From contig NZ_JAHCBF010000001.1 in NCBI RefSeq assembly GCF_018398395.1, positions 434,001 through 498,000 of the forward strand: 64,000 bases of DNA, read 5' to 3'. A program made the position numbers and the translations under genes. Position 1 is the first letter of the stretch, and each line of letters starts with the position of its first letter. Source of the stretch: Croceicoccus gelatinilyticus (GTDB taxonomy: Bacteria; Pseudomonadota; Alphaproteobacteria; Sphingomonadales; Sphingomonadaceae). The notes below the pieces were generated by a model that was not told the origin of the DNA, searched no databases, and was given only the letters and a program-made list of their open reading frames with translations. This document shows positions 39,020 through 47,664 of the stretch, piece after piece.

Positions 39020-40132
39020 TTATTGCTCGCCGTGGCCGCGCGCCAGGTAGTCGGCGCTTTGCATTTCCATGAGGCGGCTGACCGTACGGTCGAATTCGAA
39101 GCGGCCGTCGCCCGCTTCGTAAAGATCGGCAGGCTGCGCATCGGCGGTCGCGATCAGCTTCACGCCGTGTTCGTAGAGTGCGTCGATCAGCGTGACGAAA
39201 CGCGCAGCTTCGTTACGCATGTCGGGGCCCATCTTCGGGATCGCGACGACAATGACCGAGTGATAATTGCGCGCAATCGCAAGATAGTCCGAAGCACCGC
39301 GCGCATCGACGCATAGGCGTTTGAAGGAGAATACCGCGACTCCCTTCAGGCTCTTGGGCACCCAGATGGTACGGGCGGTTCCAACCTGCAGATCGCATCC
39401 CGTGACATGCTCTGCGTCCTCTGGCGGATAGTCGGTCAGGCGGAAGAAGATCTCGCGGACCTTCTCGGTCGCGGCGGGGCCTATGGGCGTGTACCACACG
39501 TCCGCGCCGCCAAGGCGTTCGAGCCGGTAGTCGGTCGGGCCGTTCAGCGTGATGACGTCGAGTTTTTTCTCGATGAGTGCGATGAAGGGGAGGAAATGCT
39601 CCCGGTTCAAGCCGTCCTTGTAGAGCTCCGAAGGTTCGCGGTTCGACGTCGTGACGATCGTAACGCCGCCCTCAATCAGCGCGGTGAATAGCCGGCTCAT
39701 GATCATGGCGTCGGCCGAATTGTTCACGACCATTTCATCGAAGGCGAGCACGCGCGCTTCTGCCGCGATCTGGCTGGCCACCGGCAGGACGGGGTCACCG
39801 CTCTCCTTCTTGCGTTCTTCCCGCAGACGGGCGTGAACGTCGAGCATGAACTCGTGGAAGTGCGCGCGGCGCTTGGCCCGAACTTCTAATGTGTCGTGGA
39901 ACAGGTCCATCAGCATCGACTTGCCGCGCCCGACACCGCCCCACATGTAGATGCCGCGCGGGGCAGGGGTCTCGCTGCCGAAAAGGCGCTTCAGGAAGCC
40001 TCCGCTGCGTGGCGTGACCTCAAGCTGCTTCTGCAAGGCATCGAGCCGTTCAGCCGCGGCGCGCTGTTCGTCGTCGGGGCGCAGTTCGCCTGCAGCCAGC
40101 AATTCTTCGTAACGTTCGAGAAGGCCTGCCAT
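39020..40132 (-). CDS. zapE: Cell division ATPase ZapE (AFG1 family)
   Basis: ZapE is an AFG1-like P-loop ATPase associated with late division and, in mitochondria and some bacteria, with respiratory protein turnover. The 370-residue product has Walker A 'GGVGRGKSMLMDLF', Walker B in 'VLAFDEMVVNNSADAMI', 'SNREPSELYKDGLNRE' and the C-terminal 'GASDYLAIARNYHSVI'. It follows the thioesterase gene after 5 bases on the same strand and probably lies in the sdhB-thioesterase-zapE transcript. Confidence 0.93.
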   Translation of the reverse strand: MAGLLERYEELLAAGELRPDDEQRAAAERLDALQKQLEVTPRSGGFLKRLFGSETPAPRGIYMWGGVGRGKSMLMDLFHDTLEVRAKRRAHFHEFMLDVHARLREERKKESGDPVLPVASQIAAEARVLAFDEMVVNNSADAMIMSRLFTALIEGGVTIVTTSNREPSELYKDGLNREHFLPFIALIEKKLDVITLNGPTDYRLERLGGADVWYTPIGPAATEKVREIFFRLTDYPPEDAEHVTGCDLQVGTARTIWVPKSLKGVAVFSFKRLCVDARGASDYLAIARNYHSVIVVAIPKMGPDMRNEAARFVTLIDALYEHGVKLIATADAQPADLYEAGDGRFEFDRTVSRLMEMQSADYLARGHGEQ

Positions 40133-40137
40133 TGCGC

Positions 40138-40575
40138 TCAGGAAATCTTGCGGAGCAGTCCGGTGTAGGAACAGACCCGGGTTTCGCCCTGAACTACGAG
40201 GCCGCGCGTGAAGAACAGCTTGCCGGTTTCCCGCGTCAGTTCGGCGAGGACATCGACCGGCTGGTCCATCTGGCCCGGAGACAGGAACTGGATCTGGGCG
40301 TCGACCGTAACGCCGCGCTGCTCATGCTGATCGGTCACGAAGATGGCCCCGGCAAACATGGCAGTGTCGATCAACGCCATCAGAGCGCCGCCGTGCATCA
40401 CGCCATTGAGGTTCGAGAGCCGTTCTTGCGGCGTAAGACGGATACGAGCGACGTTATCGCTTTCGCGCCGGATGAACATTTCACCCAGCACGGCGCGGTT
40501 GAACTGTTCGGGGCTGCCTGCGCGCCATTCGTACCAGCCCGGATTGTCCGGTACGGCGAAAAACTTTTTCGACAT
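40138..40575 (-). CDS. PaaI-type hotdog thioesterase
   Basis: This 145-residue hotdog-fold protein resembles PaaI acyl-CoA thioesterases: 'LSNLNGVMHGGALMALIDTA' with the catalytic-type Asn/His region and 'VTVDAQIQFLSP'. It likely hydrolyses small acyl-CoAs in the cytoplasm; the substrate is unknown. It lies 16 bases after sdhB and 5 bases before zapE in the same direction. Confidence 0.88.
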   Translation of the reverse strand: MSKKFFAVPDNPGWYEWRAGSPEQFNRAVLGEMFIRRESDNVARIRLTPQERLSNLNGVMHGGALMALIDTAMFAGAIFVTDQHEQRGVTVDAQIQFLSPGQMDQPVDVLAELTRETGKLFFTRGLVVQGETRVCSYTGLLRKIS

Positions 40576-40591
40576 GGCGCTTGGTTCGACC

Positions 40592-41377
40592 TCAGACGAG
40601 GCGTTCGGCTTCCATCTTCTTGATCTCGGCGATCGCCTTGGCGGGCGAGAGGCCCTTGGGGCAGACGTTCGCGCAGTTCATGATGGTGTGGCAGCGGTAG
40701 AGGCGGAAGGGATCTTCCAACTCGTCCAGACGCTCACCCGTCATTTCATCGCGGCTGTCGGCCAGCCAGCGATAGGCCTGAAGCAGGATCGCGGGGCCAA
40801 GGAACTTGTCGGAGTTCCACCAGTAGCTGGGGCACGAGGTCGAGCAGCAGGCGCAAAGAATGCACTCGTACAGGCCGTCGAGCTTGTTGCGATCTTCGGG
40901 CGACTGCAGGCGTTCCTTGCCCGACGGGGTCGGGGTTACGGTCTGCAGCCAGGGACGGATCGAGGCGTACTGCGCGTAGAAGTGTGTGAAGTCGGGGACG
41001 AGGTCCTTGATGACTTCCATGTGCGGCAGCGGCGTGATGCGCACTTCGCCCGAACCGCAATCCTCGATCGCGGTGGTGCAGGCGAGGCCGTTGCGCCCAT
41101 TGATGTTCATCGCGCAAGAACCGCAGATGCCTTCGCGGCAAGACCGACGGAACGTCAGCGTCGGGTCCATCTCGTTCTTCATCTTGATGAGCGCGTCGAG
41201 GACCATCGGGCCGCAGGCGTCGAGGTCGATCTCGAAAACGTCATAGCGCGGGTTCTCACCGCTGTCGGGATCGTAGCGATAGACCTTGAAGTTCCTTTTC
41301 GCCCCATCGGTCTCAGCCTTATGGGTGCGGGTCTTGCCGCTGATCTTGCTGTTCTTCGGCAAAGCGAACTGGGCCAT
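40592..41377 (-). CDS. sdhB: Succinate dehydrogenase iron-sulfur subunit SdhB
   Basis: SdhB carries electrons from the flavoprotein to quinone in complex II on the inner membrane. The 261-residue product has the [2Fe-2S] ligands '[19 protein letters not shown]' and following 'LACT', and the [4Fe-4S]/[3Fe-4S] ligands '[16 protein letters not shown]' and '[19 protein letters not shown]'. All cysteines are in place. It is not preceded by sdhC, sdhD or sdhA on this strand; the 161-base upstream region is shared with the divergent HAD gene. Confidence 0.96.
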   Translation of the reverse strand: MAQFALPKNSKISGKTRTHKAETDGAKRNFKVYRYDPDSGENPRYDVFEIDLDACGPMVLDALIKMKNEMDPTLTFRRSCREGICGSCAMNINGRNGLACTTAIEDCGSGEVRITPLPHMEVIKDLVPDFTHFYAQYASIRPWLQTVTPTPSGKERLQSPEDRNKLDGLYECILCACCSTSCPSYWWNSDKFLGPAILLQAYRWLADSRDEMTGERLDELEDPFRLYRCHTIMNCANVCPKGLSPAKAIAEIKKMEAERLV

Positions 41378-41538
41378 GGGGAAATCAACCTACCGACTGT
41401 GTGTTTGCATTGGTGCGTCAACAGCAGCAGCCCCGACAAGTCAAGGGTGCTGCAGTGCGTCATCGCAATTCTTTGCATGTTGTCAACGTGCATGGCAGCA
41501 CCTAACCGGATGCCCGAACGCATGGGAAGGAACGGAAA

Positions 41539-42201
41539 TTGCGTCGCCAAATCGCGATCTACGACCTTGACGGCACCTTCCTTTCACGCGCGACTTTCAC
41601 GCCATTCCTGCTGTTTGCGGCGGCAAAGCGCGCAAAATGGCGGCTTGTCTTCACGCCCGTTTGGATCGGCGCGATGATCGCCTACAAGGCAGGCGCCTTC
41701 ACTCGCGAGCAGCTGAAGCAACTGGGCCTGTCACTTTTCACAGGGTCGATCACTCAAACCGATTTGGCGGCCATTGCCGAGGAATTCGCCGGGCGTGCAG
41801 TGCCTGGCTGGATCGGTTCGGGCGCGGCCAAGGCATTCGAGCGGGATCGCGAAGAAGGCCGCCTGCTCATCCTCGCGACGGCAGCGATGGAATTTTACGC
41901 CTCTGGCATTGGTGAGCGTGCCGGTTTTGACGAAGTCATCGCCACGCGTAGTGATATCGTGGACCGGCGGTGCCTGATCACGGGCGGCAACAATTACGGA
42001 CAGAACAAGGTCCCGCGGGTCGAGGCGCTGCTGGATTCGTTGGGACTGTCGCGTGAGGAGTGCCACGTCCGCTTCTATTCCGATTCGATGGCCGATGCAC
42101 CTTTGCTCGACTGGTCGGACGAGGCGGTTTTCGTGAACGGTGGTGCCGCCAAGAACGCCAACGCGCGGGCGCGGGGCTGGCAGGTCGCCGACTTCCGCTA
42201 G
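41539..42201 (+). CDS. HAD-IB family phosphatase
   Basis: This 220-residue HAD phosphatase of the phosphoserine phosphatase-like IB subclass has 'IAIYDLDGTFLSRATFTPF' (catalytic DxD), the motif II 'LLILATAAMEFYASG', the motif III Lys in 'NYGQNKVPRVEAL', and the motif IV 'YSDSMADAPLLDWSDE'. All four HAD motifs are intact. A TTG start at 41539 has 'aaggaa' upstream. It begins the putative head-group locus and shares a CTAG stop with the flippase gene. The substrate may be a phospho-alcohol intermediate of that pathway. Confidence 0.88.
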   Translation: MRRQIAIYDLDGTFLSRATFTPFLLFAAAKRAKWRLVFTPVWIGAMIAYKAGAFTREQLKQLGLSLFTGSITQTDLAAIAEEFAGRAVPGWIGSGAAKAFERDREEGRLLILATAAMEFYASGIGERAGFDEVIATRSDIVDRRCLITGGNNYGQNKVPRVEALLDSLGLSREECHVRFYSDSMADAPLLDWSDEAVFVNGGAAKNANARARGWQVADFR

Positions 42202-43547
42202 CCTTCAGGCGCTGCCGCTTCCTCTGCGTCCATGCGGCGCAACGTGATGACGGCAAGGATACCCATTACGACATAGCCAACGGCCCCACCGATCGCGACG
42301 GCCCATGCGATGCCGGGGCTGCCGTAAGGGCCGACCAGCGCGAAAAGCGCAGCGGTTGCCGCAAAGACGGAAACAAGGCGCGAGACGAGTGACAGCATCG
42401 CCTTGCCCGTCGAATGAAGTACCGGCTCGAAAGCGACACCGGCCAGTTCGAAGCTGGCCGCAACGGTGAGCGGGATGAGGATCACGTAGCCGCCGCGGAA
42501 TTCGTCACCGCCAAGCAGAGCCATGATCTGGCCGCCAAGTGCCACTGCCAAGAGCACGACGAGCGCACCGCCGGCACCAGCGATCTTGCTGGTCTGTGCA
42601 GCGAGCTTCCGGAATTCCTGCGCGGCGGAGGCCACCTTGGCACGCGAAATTTCGGCATAGGCCGCGCGGCTAAGCAGGCTGGAGAGTTTTGCCAGTCCTT
42701 GTGCGAGTTGATTGGCAAGGCGGAACAGGCCGGCCGCGCTCGTGCCGACGAGATAGCCAACGGCTAGCAGCGGGCCATGGCGGAAGACCGCCTCAACCGT
42801 CGCGCTGGCGTAAGTGACGAGGAAGAAGCGGACGAAGCCCGGGTTTTCCTCACGCGCCTTGAAGGCATCCTTGAGATGCGACAGCCGGATAGCCTGAGGG
42901 CAGAGCCTGCGCGCCACGATCCAGTAGATCGCTGCCTCCAGCAGGTCGATAACGGCCCATGCGATCAGGAAGAGAACAAGGCTGGGGCCCGTAAGCCAGA
43001 TCGTGATTGCCGCCAGCAACCGGCCCAACGGCACGATCGCCTCGATGTAAACTGCCATGTCGAACCGGTCGAGCGCGCGAACGATGCCGGTAGGGGCAGA
43101 GACCAGCGCCCACAGCGCCGCGACGTTGAACCAGAATGCAGTATCGATCAGCGTCGGGTTCAATTCGAGCGCGTCGGCAAATTCGTAGAACGCGACATAG
43201 GCGATACCGCAGCCGATAACCGCGCCTATGACATCCAGAAGGCCTGCCATCATCGACAGTCGGCCGAACTTGCCCCAGTCCTTCTGGTGGACATGTTCAA
43301 CGCCGTATTTCACGACGACGCGCCATGTCTGGAACTCGGCAATGGCGATGAGCGCCTGCGAAGTGCCGAAGATCAGCGCGAAGTGACCGAAGTCCTTCAG
43401 CCCTAGCGAGCGGGTCAGGATCGCGAGGTAGACGAGCGAGCACACCGCGCCGAAACCCTTGCCGCCGACAAGCCAGGCGACATTGGTAAGCATGCGCGAA
43501 AGTAGCGAGCGTGTGCCCGTATTATCTGGACCCTTGGCACCCATCAT
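42198..43547 (-). CDS. Polysaccharide/lipid flippase, Wzx-MATE type
   Basis: This 449-residue integral membrane protein has about 12 predicted helices and resembles polysaccharide_synt/Wzx-type flippases: 'NVAWLVGGKGFGAVCSLVYL', 'ARSLGLKDFGHF' (here 'TRSLGLKDFGHF'), 'GVEHVHQKDWGKFGRLS', 'GTSAAGLFRLANQLAQGL'. Such proteins move lipid-linked precursors across the inner membrane. ATG 43547 (or 43544) was chosen for 'aaagg' upstream; a longer frame to 43616 is unlikely. It lies in the head-group locus, convergent with the HAD gene. Confidence 0.85.
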   Translation of the reverse strand: MMGAKGPDNTGTRSLLSRMLTNVAWLVGGKGFGAVCSLVYLAILTRSLGLKDFGHFALIFGTSQALIAIAEFQTWRVVVKYGVEHVHQKDWGKFGRLSMMAGLLDVIGAVIGCGIAYVAFYEFADALELNPTLIDTAFWFNVAALWALVSAPTGIVRALDRFDMAVYIEAIVPLGRLLAAITIWLTGPSLVLFLIAWAVIDLLEAAIYWIVARRLCPQAIRLSHLKDAFKAREENPGFVRFFLVTYASATVEAVFRHGPLLAVGYLVGTSAAGLFRLANQLAQGLAKLSSLLSRAAYAEISRAKVASAAQEFRKLAAQTSKIAGAGGALVVLLAVALGGQIMALLGGDEFRGGYVILIPLTVAASFELAGVAFEPVLHSTGKAMLSLVSRLVSVFAATAALFALVGPYGSPGIAWAVAIGGAVGYVVMGILAVITLRRMDAEEAAAPEG

Positions 43548-43666
43548 CGCGCCTTTGGACCAGTGCCAGCCAAACGGCAAGCTTCGCGCCTGCTCTCTGC
43601 CCGACTTGTGCGGCATTTCCTTCCGGTCATTGCGGTGAAAGCAAGCCCGGCCTAAAGGGCTGCGCC

Positions 43667-44410
43667 ATGATCGAACATGCCATCCTTCTGAGCGCAGGCC
43701 AGGGTTCGCGCCTGCTGCCCCTGACCGCAGAGCGCCCCAAGTGCCTCATCGACTTTTCCGGCCGTTCGCTGATCGAATGGCAGATCGAGATGCTGGCCCG
43801 CGCCGGCGTGAAGCGCGTCGACGTCGTCACCGGCTTTATGACCGACATGGTCGAAGATCACCTTGCCAAGATCGACGATCCGCGGATCGAGGTGACTTGT
43901 CACTTCAACCCGTTCTTCAAGGTCGCCGACAATCTGGGTTCGTGCTGGATCGTGCGCGAAGAGATGAAGGGCGACTTTCTGATCCTCAATGGCGATACGC
44001 TGGTGTCCGAGGAAATCGTGAAGCGCGTTCAGGAAGGTTCGGACTGGCCCATCGCCGTGACCGTTGACGTCAAGGACGCATACGACAGCGACGACATGAA
44101 AGTCTCACGCGGAGAGAACGGCCGCCTTGCGCGTATCGGCAAGACTCTGACCGCCGAAGTCTCAAACGCCGAGTCGATCGGCTTCCTCGCTTTTCGGGGC
44201 GAGGGTGCCGAGCTGTTCCGCGAGACGGTACGCCAGACGATGCGCACGCCTGATGGCGTCAATCACTGGTATCTGAAAGTGATCGACATGATTGCCGACA
44301 GCGGCAAGGTCGGCACGAAGTCGATCGAAGGGCTCGATTGGGCCGAGGTCGACTTCCTCAACGACATCGAGATCGCGACTGAGCTGACCGACCGCTGGGT
44401 CGAATCCTAA
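43667..44410 (+). CDS. LicC-like sugar/alcohol-phosphate nucleotidyltransferase
   Basis: This 247-residue NTP transferase resembles the LicC/phosphocholine and inositol-phosphate cytidylyltransferase group rather than hexose enzymes. The signature 'LLSAGQGSRLLPLTAERPKC' is at the N-terminus, followed by 'GDFLILNGDTLVSEE' (metal-binding Asp) and 'VTVDVKDAYDSDDMKV', with the C-terminal 'WAEVDFLNDIEIATEL'. It would activate a phosphorylated small molecule with CTP or another NTP. ATG 43667 has 'aaaggg' upstream. It is between a flippase and a CDP-alcohol transferase in the head-group locus. Confidence 0.85.
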   Translation: MIEHAILLSAGQGSRLLPLTAERPKCLIDFSGRSLIEWQIEMLARAGVKRVDVVTGFMTDMVEDHLAKIDDPRIEVTCHFNPFFKVADNLGSCWIVREEMKGDFLILNGDTLVSEEIVKRVQEGSDWPIAVTVDVKDAYDSDDMKVSRGENGRLARIGKTLTAEVSNAESIGFLAFRGEGAELFRETVRQTMRTPDGVNHWYLKVIDMIADSGKVGTKSIEGLDWAEVDFLNDIEIATELTDRWVES

Positions 44411-44839
44411 TCAGGCGAAAAGCGGCTTCATCGCATCGCGTAGGGCCGTTTTCGCTTCGCAATCGAGTGCGATCGCGCTGCCGAGGTCGGGCACTTTGGG
44501 CCAGCCGGAATCGATATATTCGGTGCCGCGAAATTCGCGCGCGCCTTCATAGCGCGGGATGACGTGGAAATGGACGTTGGGGTCCACCATCATCAGCATC
44601 AGGTAGTTGATCTTCGCGTACTGGACGAAGCCTTTCAGCGCGTCCTCGATCGCCTTTGTCACGGTGGCGAGTTCGGCAAAGGCCTCTGCCGGAAGCGCGG
44701 AGAAATCGGTGCAGTCCGATTTCGCGGCGAGAACGAGGCTGCCCAGCGTCGGCTGGGCCGGGCGCAGCAGGATGACCCAGTGTTCGTATTCGCGCACCAG
44801 TGTTTCGGGAAAACCGAAATTCTCGATCGTCTCGTTCAT
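44411..44839 (-). CDS. HIT-family nucleotide hydrolase
   Basis: This 142-residue HIT protein has the histidine triad in 'PNVHFHVIPRYEG' (H-x-H-x-x-x variant) and the usual 'HWVILLRPAQPTLGSLVL' strand. HIT proteins hydrolyse or transfer nucleotidyl groups from dinucleoside or nucleoside-phosphoryl compounds. It follows the CDP-alcohol phosphotransferase by 13 bases on the same strand, suggesting a linked use of CDP/CMP intermediates. It abuts the convergent nucleotidyltransferase with no spacing. Confidence 0.88.
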   Translation of the reverse strand: MNETIENFGFPETLVREYEHWVILLRPAQPTLGSLVLAAKSDCTDFSALPAEAFAELATVTKAIEDALKGFVQYAKINYLMLMMVDPNVHFHVIPRYEGAREFRGTEYIDSGWPKVPDLGSAIALDCEAKTALRDAMKPLFA

Positions 44840-44852
44840 CTAAAGGTCTCCG

Positions 44853-45986
44853 TCAGGCGTCGCCGCTGAGCCAGCTGGTCAGCGGGGCGCCTTTCTTTGC
44901 GCGGGCGAATTCGGCCTGGATCAACTGGATCACATGCACGACCAGTGAAATTACCGTCCACCAAGCAACCGCGATGATGCCGAGATCGGGGCGTGCGAAC
45001 AACATCGAGACAAACAGGATGACCATGTTCGGATTGCGCCGCGCGGTGATCAGGCGGAACTGGCTGTCGATGCGGCGCCAGACATGGATGTGCATCATGT
45101 TGTTGCGGCGGATGAACAGCCCCTCGATCAGGCGCTGAATGATGTAGCCGCCCTGGATAGCGCCCTGAACCAGCCAGAAGGTCGTATCGTCGAAGCCAAG
45201 CCCCCAATAGACGAGGCCCGTCGTCCAGAACCACCACCAGAACGGCGGGTGCACCAGGTCGATGCCGTGGTCGAATATGTTACCCCACCAGCTGGAGGTG
45301 ACGGTGCAGCGCGCAAGTTTTCCATCCACGGTGTCGAACACCATGAAGACCAGCCCCATCGCCATGCCGGCCCAGTAGTGGCCATATGCAAAGGCGAAGG
45401 TGGCTGCGACGCAGAGGATTGCGCCGATGGCCGTGACCATGTTCGGCGTCATCCCGATCTTTGCCGCGATTCGGGTAATGACCAGTGCCCACTCCGGCCA
45501 GAGATACTTGGTCAGGATGTCGGTGACACCCTTGTAGGCGCCGAAATAGCTTGCCCGCTCGATCTCGCGCACGGTTTGCGGCGTCAGTTCCTTCAGAAAC
45601 GGAGTTTCGCGCTTGCGTAACTGCTTGTTCTCGATCGTGGGACCGTCTTCGTAGGCCCAGACGGTGAGGCCCGCCGTATCGGACAGGGACGCATTGCCCT
45701 CCATCGCCTGGCGGATGGCATCAGCCTGCGCTGTATCGACGGCATGGCCGATCGCAGGCACACCGCCCACCGTAAGGACCAGTCCCGGCGTTGCGATGAC
45801 ATGACGCAGCCAAGCCGGGTCGAAAGCAAATCGCGCACTCGATAGGACGAGGGGTGCACCATCGCCCATGTCCAGATCCGATGCCTTGGCAAGGCGGCGC
45901 GTACGCTCGGCCATGGAAAGACCCCACAGCTTCGTCGTGTTTTCGCCCACGGACTGGACGGCAGGTTTCACGGCGGTCGTATTCAT
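44853..45986 (-). CDS. CDP-alcohol phosphotransferase with N-terminal nucleotidyltransferase-like remnant
   Basis: This 377-residue protein has a C-terminal CDP-alcohol phosphatidyltransferase domain (about 175-360) with the full motif D-x2-D-G-x2-A-R...G-x3-D-x3-D ('DTVDGKLARC' then 'WGNIFDHGIDLVHP'), and about six membrane helices. Residues 40-170 ('VLSSARFAFDPAWLRHVIA', 'TVGGVPAIGHAVD', 'ENKQLRKRETPFLKELTP') look like a decayed nucleotidyltransferase, the arrangement of bifunctional inositol-phosphate cytidylyltransferase/DIPP synthases, but without the N-terminal GxGxR. It would transfer a phospho-alcohol from its CDP form to an acceptor. Start ATG 45986 is inferred. Confidence 0.85.
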   Translation of the reverse strand: MNTTAVKPAVQSVGENTTKLWGLSMAERTRRLAKASDLDMGDGAPLVLSSARFAFDPAWLRHVIATPGLVLTVGGVPAIGHAVDTAQADAIRQAMEGNASLSDTAGLTVWAYEDGPTIENKQLRKRETPFLKELTPQTVREIERASYFGAYKGVTDILTKYLWPEWALVITRIAAKIGMTPNMVTAIGAILCVAATFAFAYGHYWAGMAMGLVFMVFDTVDGKLARCTVTSSWWGNIFDHGIDLVHPPFWWWFWTTGLVYWGLGFDDTTFWLVQGAIQGGYIIQRLIEGLFIRRNNMMHIHVWRRIDSQFRLITARRNPNMVILFVSMLFARPDLGIIAVAWWTVISLVVHVIQLIQAEFARAKKGAPLTSWLSGDA

Positions 45987-46104
45987 CGCCCAGCGATTAG
46001 GGCCAAGGGGGCGGCGCTGCAACAAGTGCCAGGTATGCCATTCACAGGGATAAGCGCTCGTCGGGGTCTGTGCGCGGCGCGGCAGGGTGGCTAAGACAGC
46101 GGCG

Positions 46105-46878
46105 ATGACCGATCTTGCCGAAACGACAGCACTGATCCTTGCCGGCACCAGGCCAGGAGGTGATCCCTTTGCAAAAGAATGCGGTGTTGCTCACAAAGGG
46201 CTGATCGAAGTCGGCGGGCGGGCAATATTGGATCGTGTCGCTTCCGTCTTGCATGACGCAGGTGTCGGCCATGTCGTCGTTTCGACGAACTGCGATGCCA
46301 TTGCCGCGATGGCGCGCCAACGAGGCGTGGACGTGATTGCCTCCGAAGCGGGACCGAGCGCCAGTGTGGGTGCGGCGTTTCGTCGATATGGCGCACCGAT
46401 GATGGTGACGACATCGGACCACGCCCTGCTTCAGGCGGACTGGGTTCGCCAGTTTGCCGGCGACAGTCCGGCGGGCGCGGACCTTTCCGTAATGCTGGCC
46501 CGGCGTGAGGTGGTGGAGCAGGCGGTACCCGGAACGCAGCGCACCTGGATGCGGTTTGCCGACGGACACTGGTCGGGCTGCAACATGTTTCTTCTTGCCA
46601 CTCCTGCTGCTTCGCGGGCTCTTGCGTTGTGGAGCGAGGTCGAGGCGAACCGAAAGAAGCCGTGGCGAATTGCGGCGCGGCTGGGGCTCGGCACCCTGTT
46701 GGGCTATGCGCTGGGCAGGCTGACGCTAGCCGATGTTGTTGCCCGGCTTGGCGAACGCGTCGGTATCGATGCGCGGATCGTCGCGGCAAGCGACGGCTTG
46801 GCCGCTGTCGATGTCGACAAGGCCTCCGACCTTGCACTGGTCCGGTCACTGGTGGAGTCTCGCCCGGAACTCGCGTGA
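46105..46878 (+). CDS. MobA-like NTP transferase
   Basis: This 257-residue protein has the NTP transferase N-terminal motif 'ALILAGTRPGGDPFAKECGV', which departs from the standard GxGxR by a longer loop, then 'HKGLIEVGGRAILDRV', 'MVTTSDHALLQADWV' (metal-binding Asp), and the distal 'VGIDARIVAASDGLAAVDVD'. This is the MobA/GT-A-like fold; it is not the molybdenum MobA, which is shorter and differently built. It is divergent from the CDP-alcohol phosphotransferase gene and 12 bases before the SDR, so it belongs to the head-group locus. The start ATG 46105 is preferred over GTG 46087. Confidence 0.82.
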   Translation: MTDLAETTALILAGTRPGGDPFAKECGVAHKGLIEVGGRAILDRVASVLHDAGVGHVVVSTNCDAIAAMARQRGVDVIASEAGPSASVGAAFRRYGAPMMVTTSDHALLQADWVRQFAGDSPAGADLSVMLARREVVEQAVPGTQRTWMRFADGHWSGCNMFLLATPAASRALALWSEVEANRKKPWRIAARLGLGTLLGYALGRLTLADVVARLGERVGIDARIVAASDGLAAVDVDKASDLALVRSLVESRPELA

Positions 46879-46890
46879 CAGGAGAGGCGA

Positions 46891-47607
46891 ATGCGGTGTG
46901 CGATTTTCGGCGGAAGCGGGGGGCTGGGCTCGGCCTTCGTGTCGCTTTTGCTCGAACGTGACGAAGTCGAAACTGTCTATGCGGGGTCTCGCCAGCCTCT
47001 GCCATCGCAAGACCCGCGCGTTCGGACCTTCGCTTTCGATTTTAAGGACGAGCACTCGATAGCCGAGGCTGCCGGACAAATTGGTGAGGAGGGGCCGCTC
47101 GACCTCGCGATCATCGCGACCGGCATATTGCAGCGCGAACCCGATGTGAGACCTGAAAGAAGCTGGCGCGCGATCGACACACAAGCGCTGGAGGAGGTTT
47201 TCGTGGTCAATACGTTCGGACCGGCGCTGATCGGGAAGCATTTTCTGCCGCTGATGCGCCGCGAAGGTCCATGCCGTTTTGCCGCGATTTCGGCCCGCGT
47301 GGGTTCGATCGGCGACAACAGGCTAGGCGGCTGGCACGCCTATCGCGCATCGAAGGCTGCGCTCAACATGATGATGCGTAATTTCGCGATCGAAATGGGC
47401 CGTCTCAATCGTGAGGCGATTGTCGTGTCGCTGCATCCCGGCACCGTGGATACGAGCCTTTCAGAACCGTTCCAAAACAATGTGCCCGAAGGCAAGCTGT
47501 TTACGCCGGGCTATTCCGCATCACGCCTTTTAACAGTGCTTGATGGCCTCACGGCCAAGGACACCGGCGGCTTCTTCGCTTGGGACGGAAAACCTGTCGA
47601 ATGGTAA
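46891..47607 (+). CDS. Short-chain dehydrogenase/reductase
   Basis: This 238-residue SDR has the NAD(P)-binding 'AIFGGSGGLGSAFVSLLL' and the catalytic 'SARVGSIGDNRLGGWHAYRA' with YxxxK 'YRASK' and the 'HPGTVDTSL' element. It resembles CsgA/C-factor type SDRs. A strong 'aggagagg' ribosome binding site lies upstream, 12 bases after the NTP transferase, and a hairpin terminator ends the transcript. Its substrate could be an intermediate of the head-group pathway, by context only. Confidence 0.9.
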   Translation: MRCAIFGGSGGLGSAFVSLLLERDEVETVYAGSRQPLPSQDPRVRTFAFDFKDEHSIAEAAGQIGEEGPLDLAIIATGILQREPDVRPERSWRAIDTQALEEVFVVNTFGPALIGKHFLPLMRREGPCRFAAISARVGSIGDNRLGGWHAYRASKAALNMMMRNFAIEMGRLNREAIVVSLHPGTVDTSLSEPFQNNVPEGKLFTPGYSASRLLTVLDGLTAKDTGGFFAWDGKPVEW

Positions 47608-47645
47608 TCGGCCGGACCCGCGCAGGGCGGATCCGGCCGATTTGA
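47606..47645. terminator. Bidirectional hairpin terminator between SDR and rne
   Basis: An 11-base perfect inverted repeat (AATCGGCCGGA at 47606-47616 and TCCGGCCGATT at 47632-47642) with T's after it lies between the convergent SDR and RNase E genes and can serve both strands. Confidence 0.8.
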
Positions 47646-47664
47646 ATAGCTAGGGTTCGGTTGA

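Noticed and set aside
41458-41486. Possible minus-strand sigma-70 promoter for sdhB (TTGACA at 41486-41481)
   Set aside because: The -35 is perfect but no acceptable -10 lies at 16-18 bases, so I did not call it.
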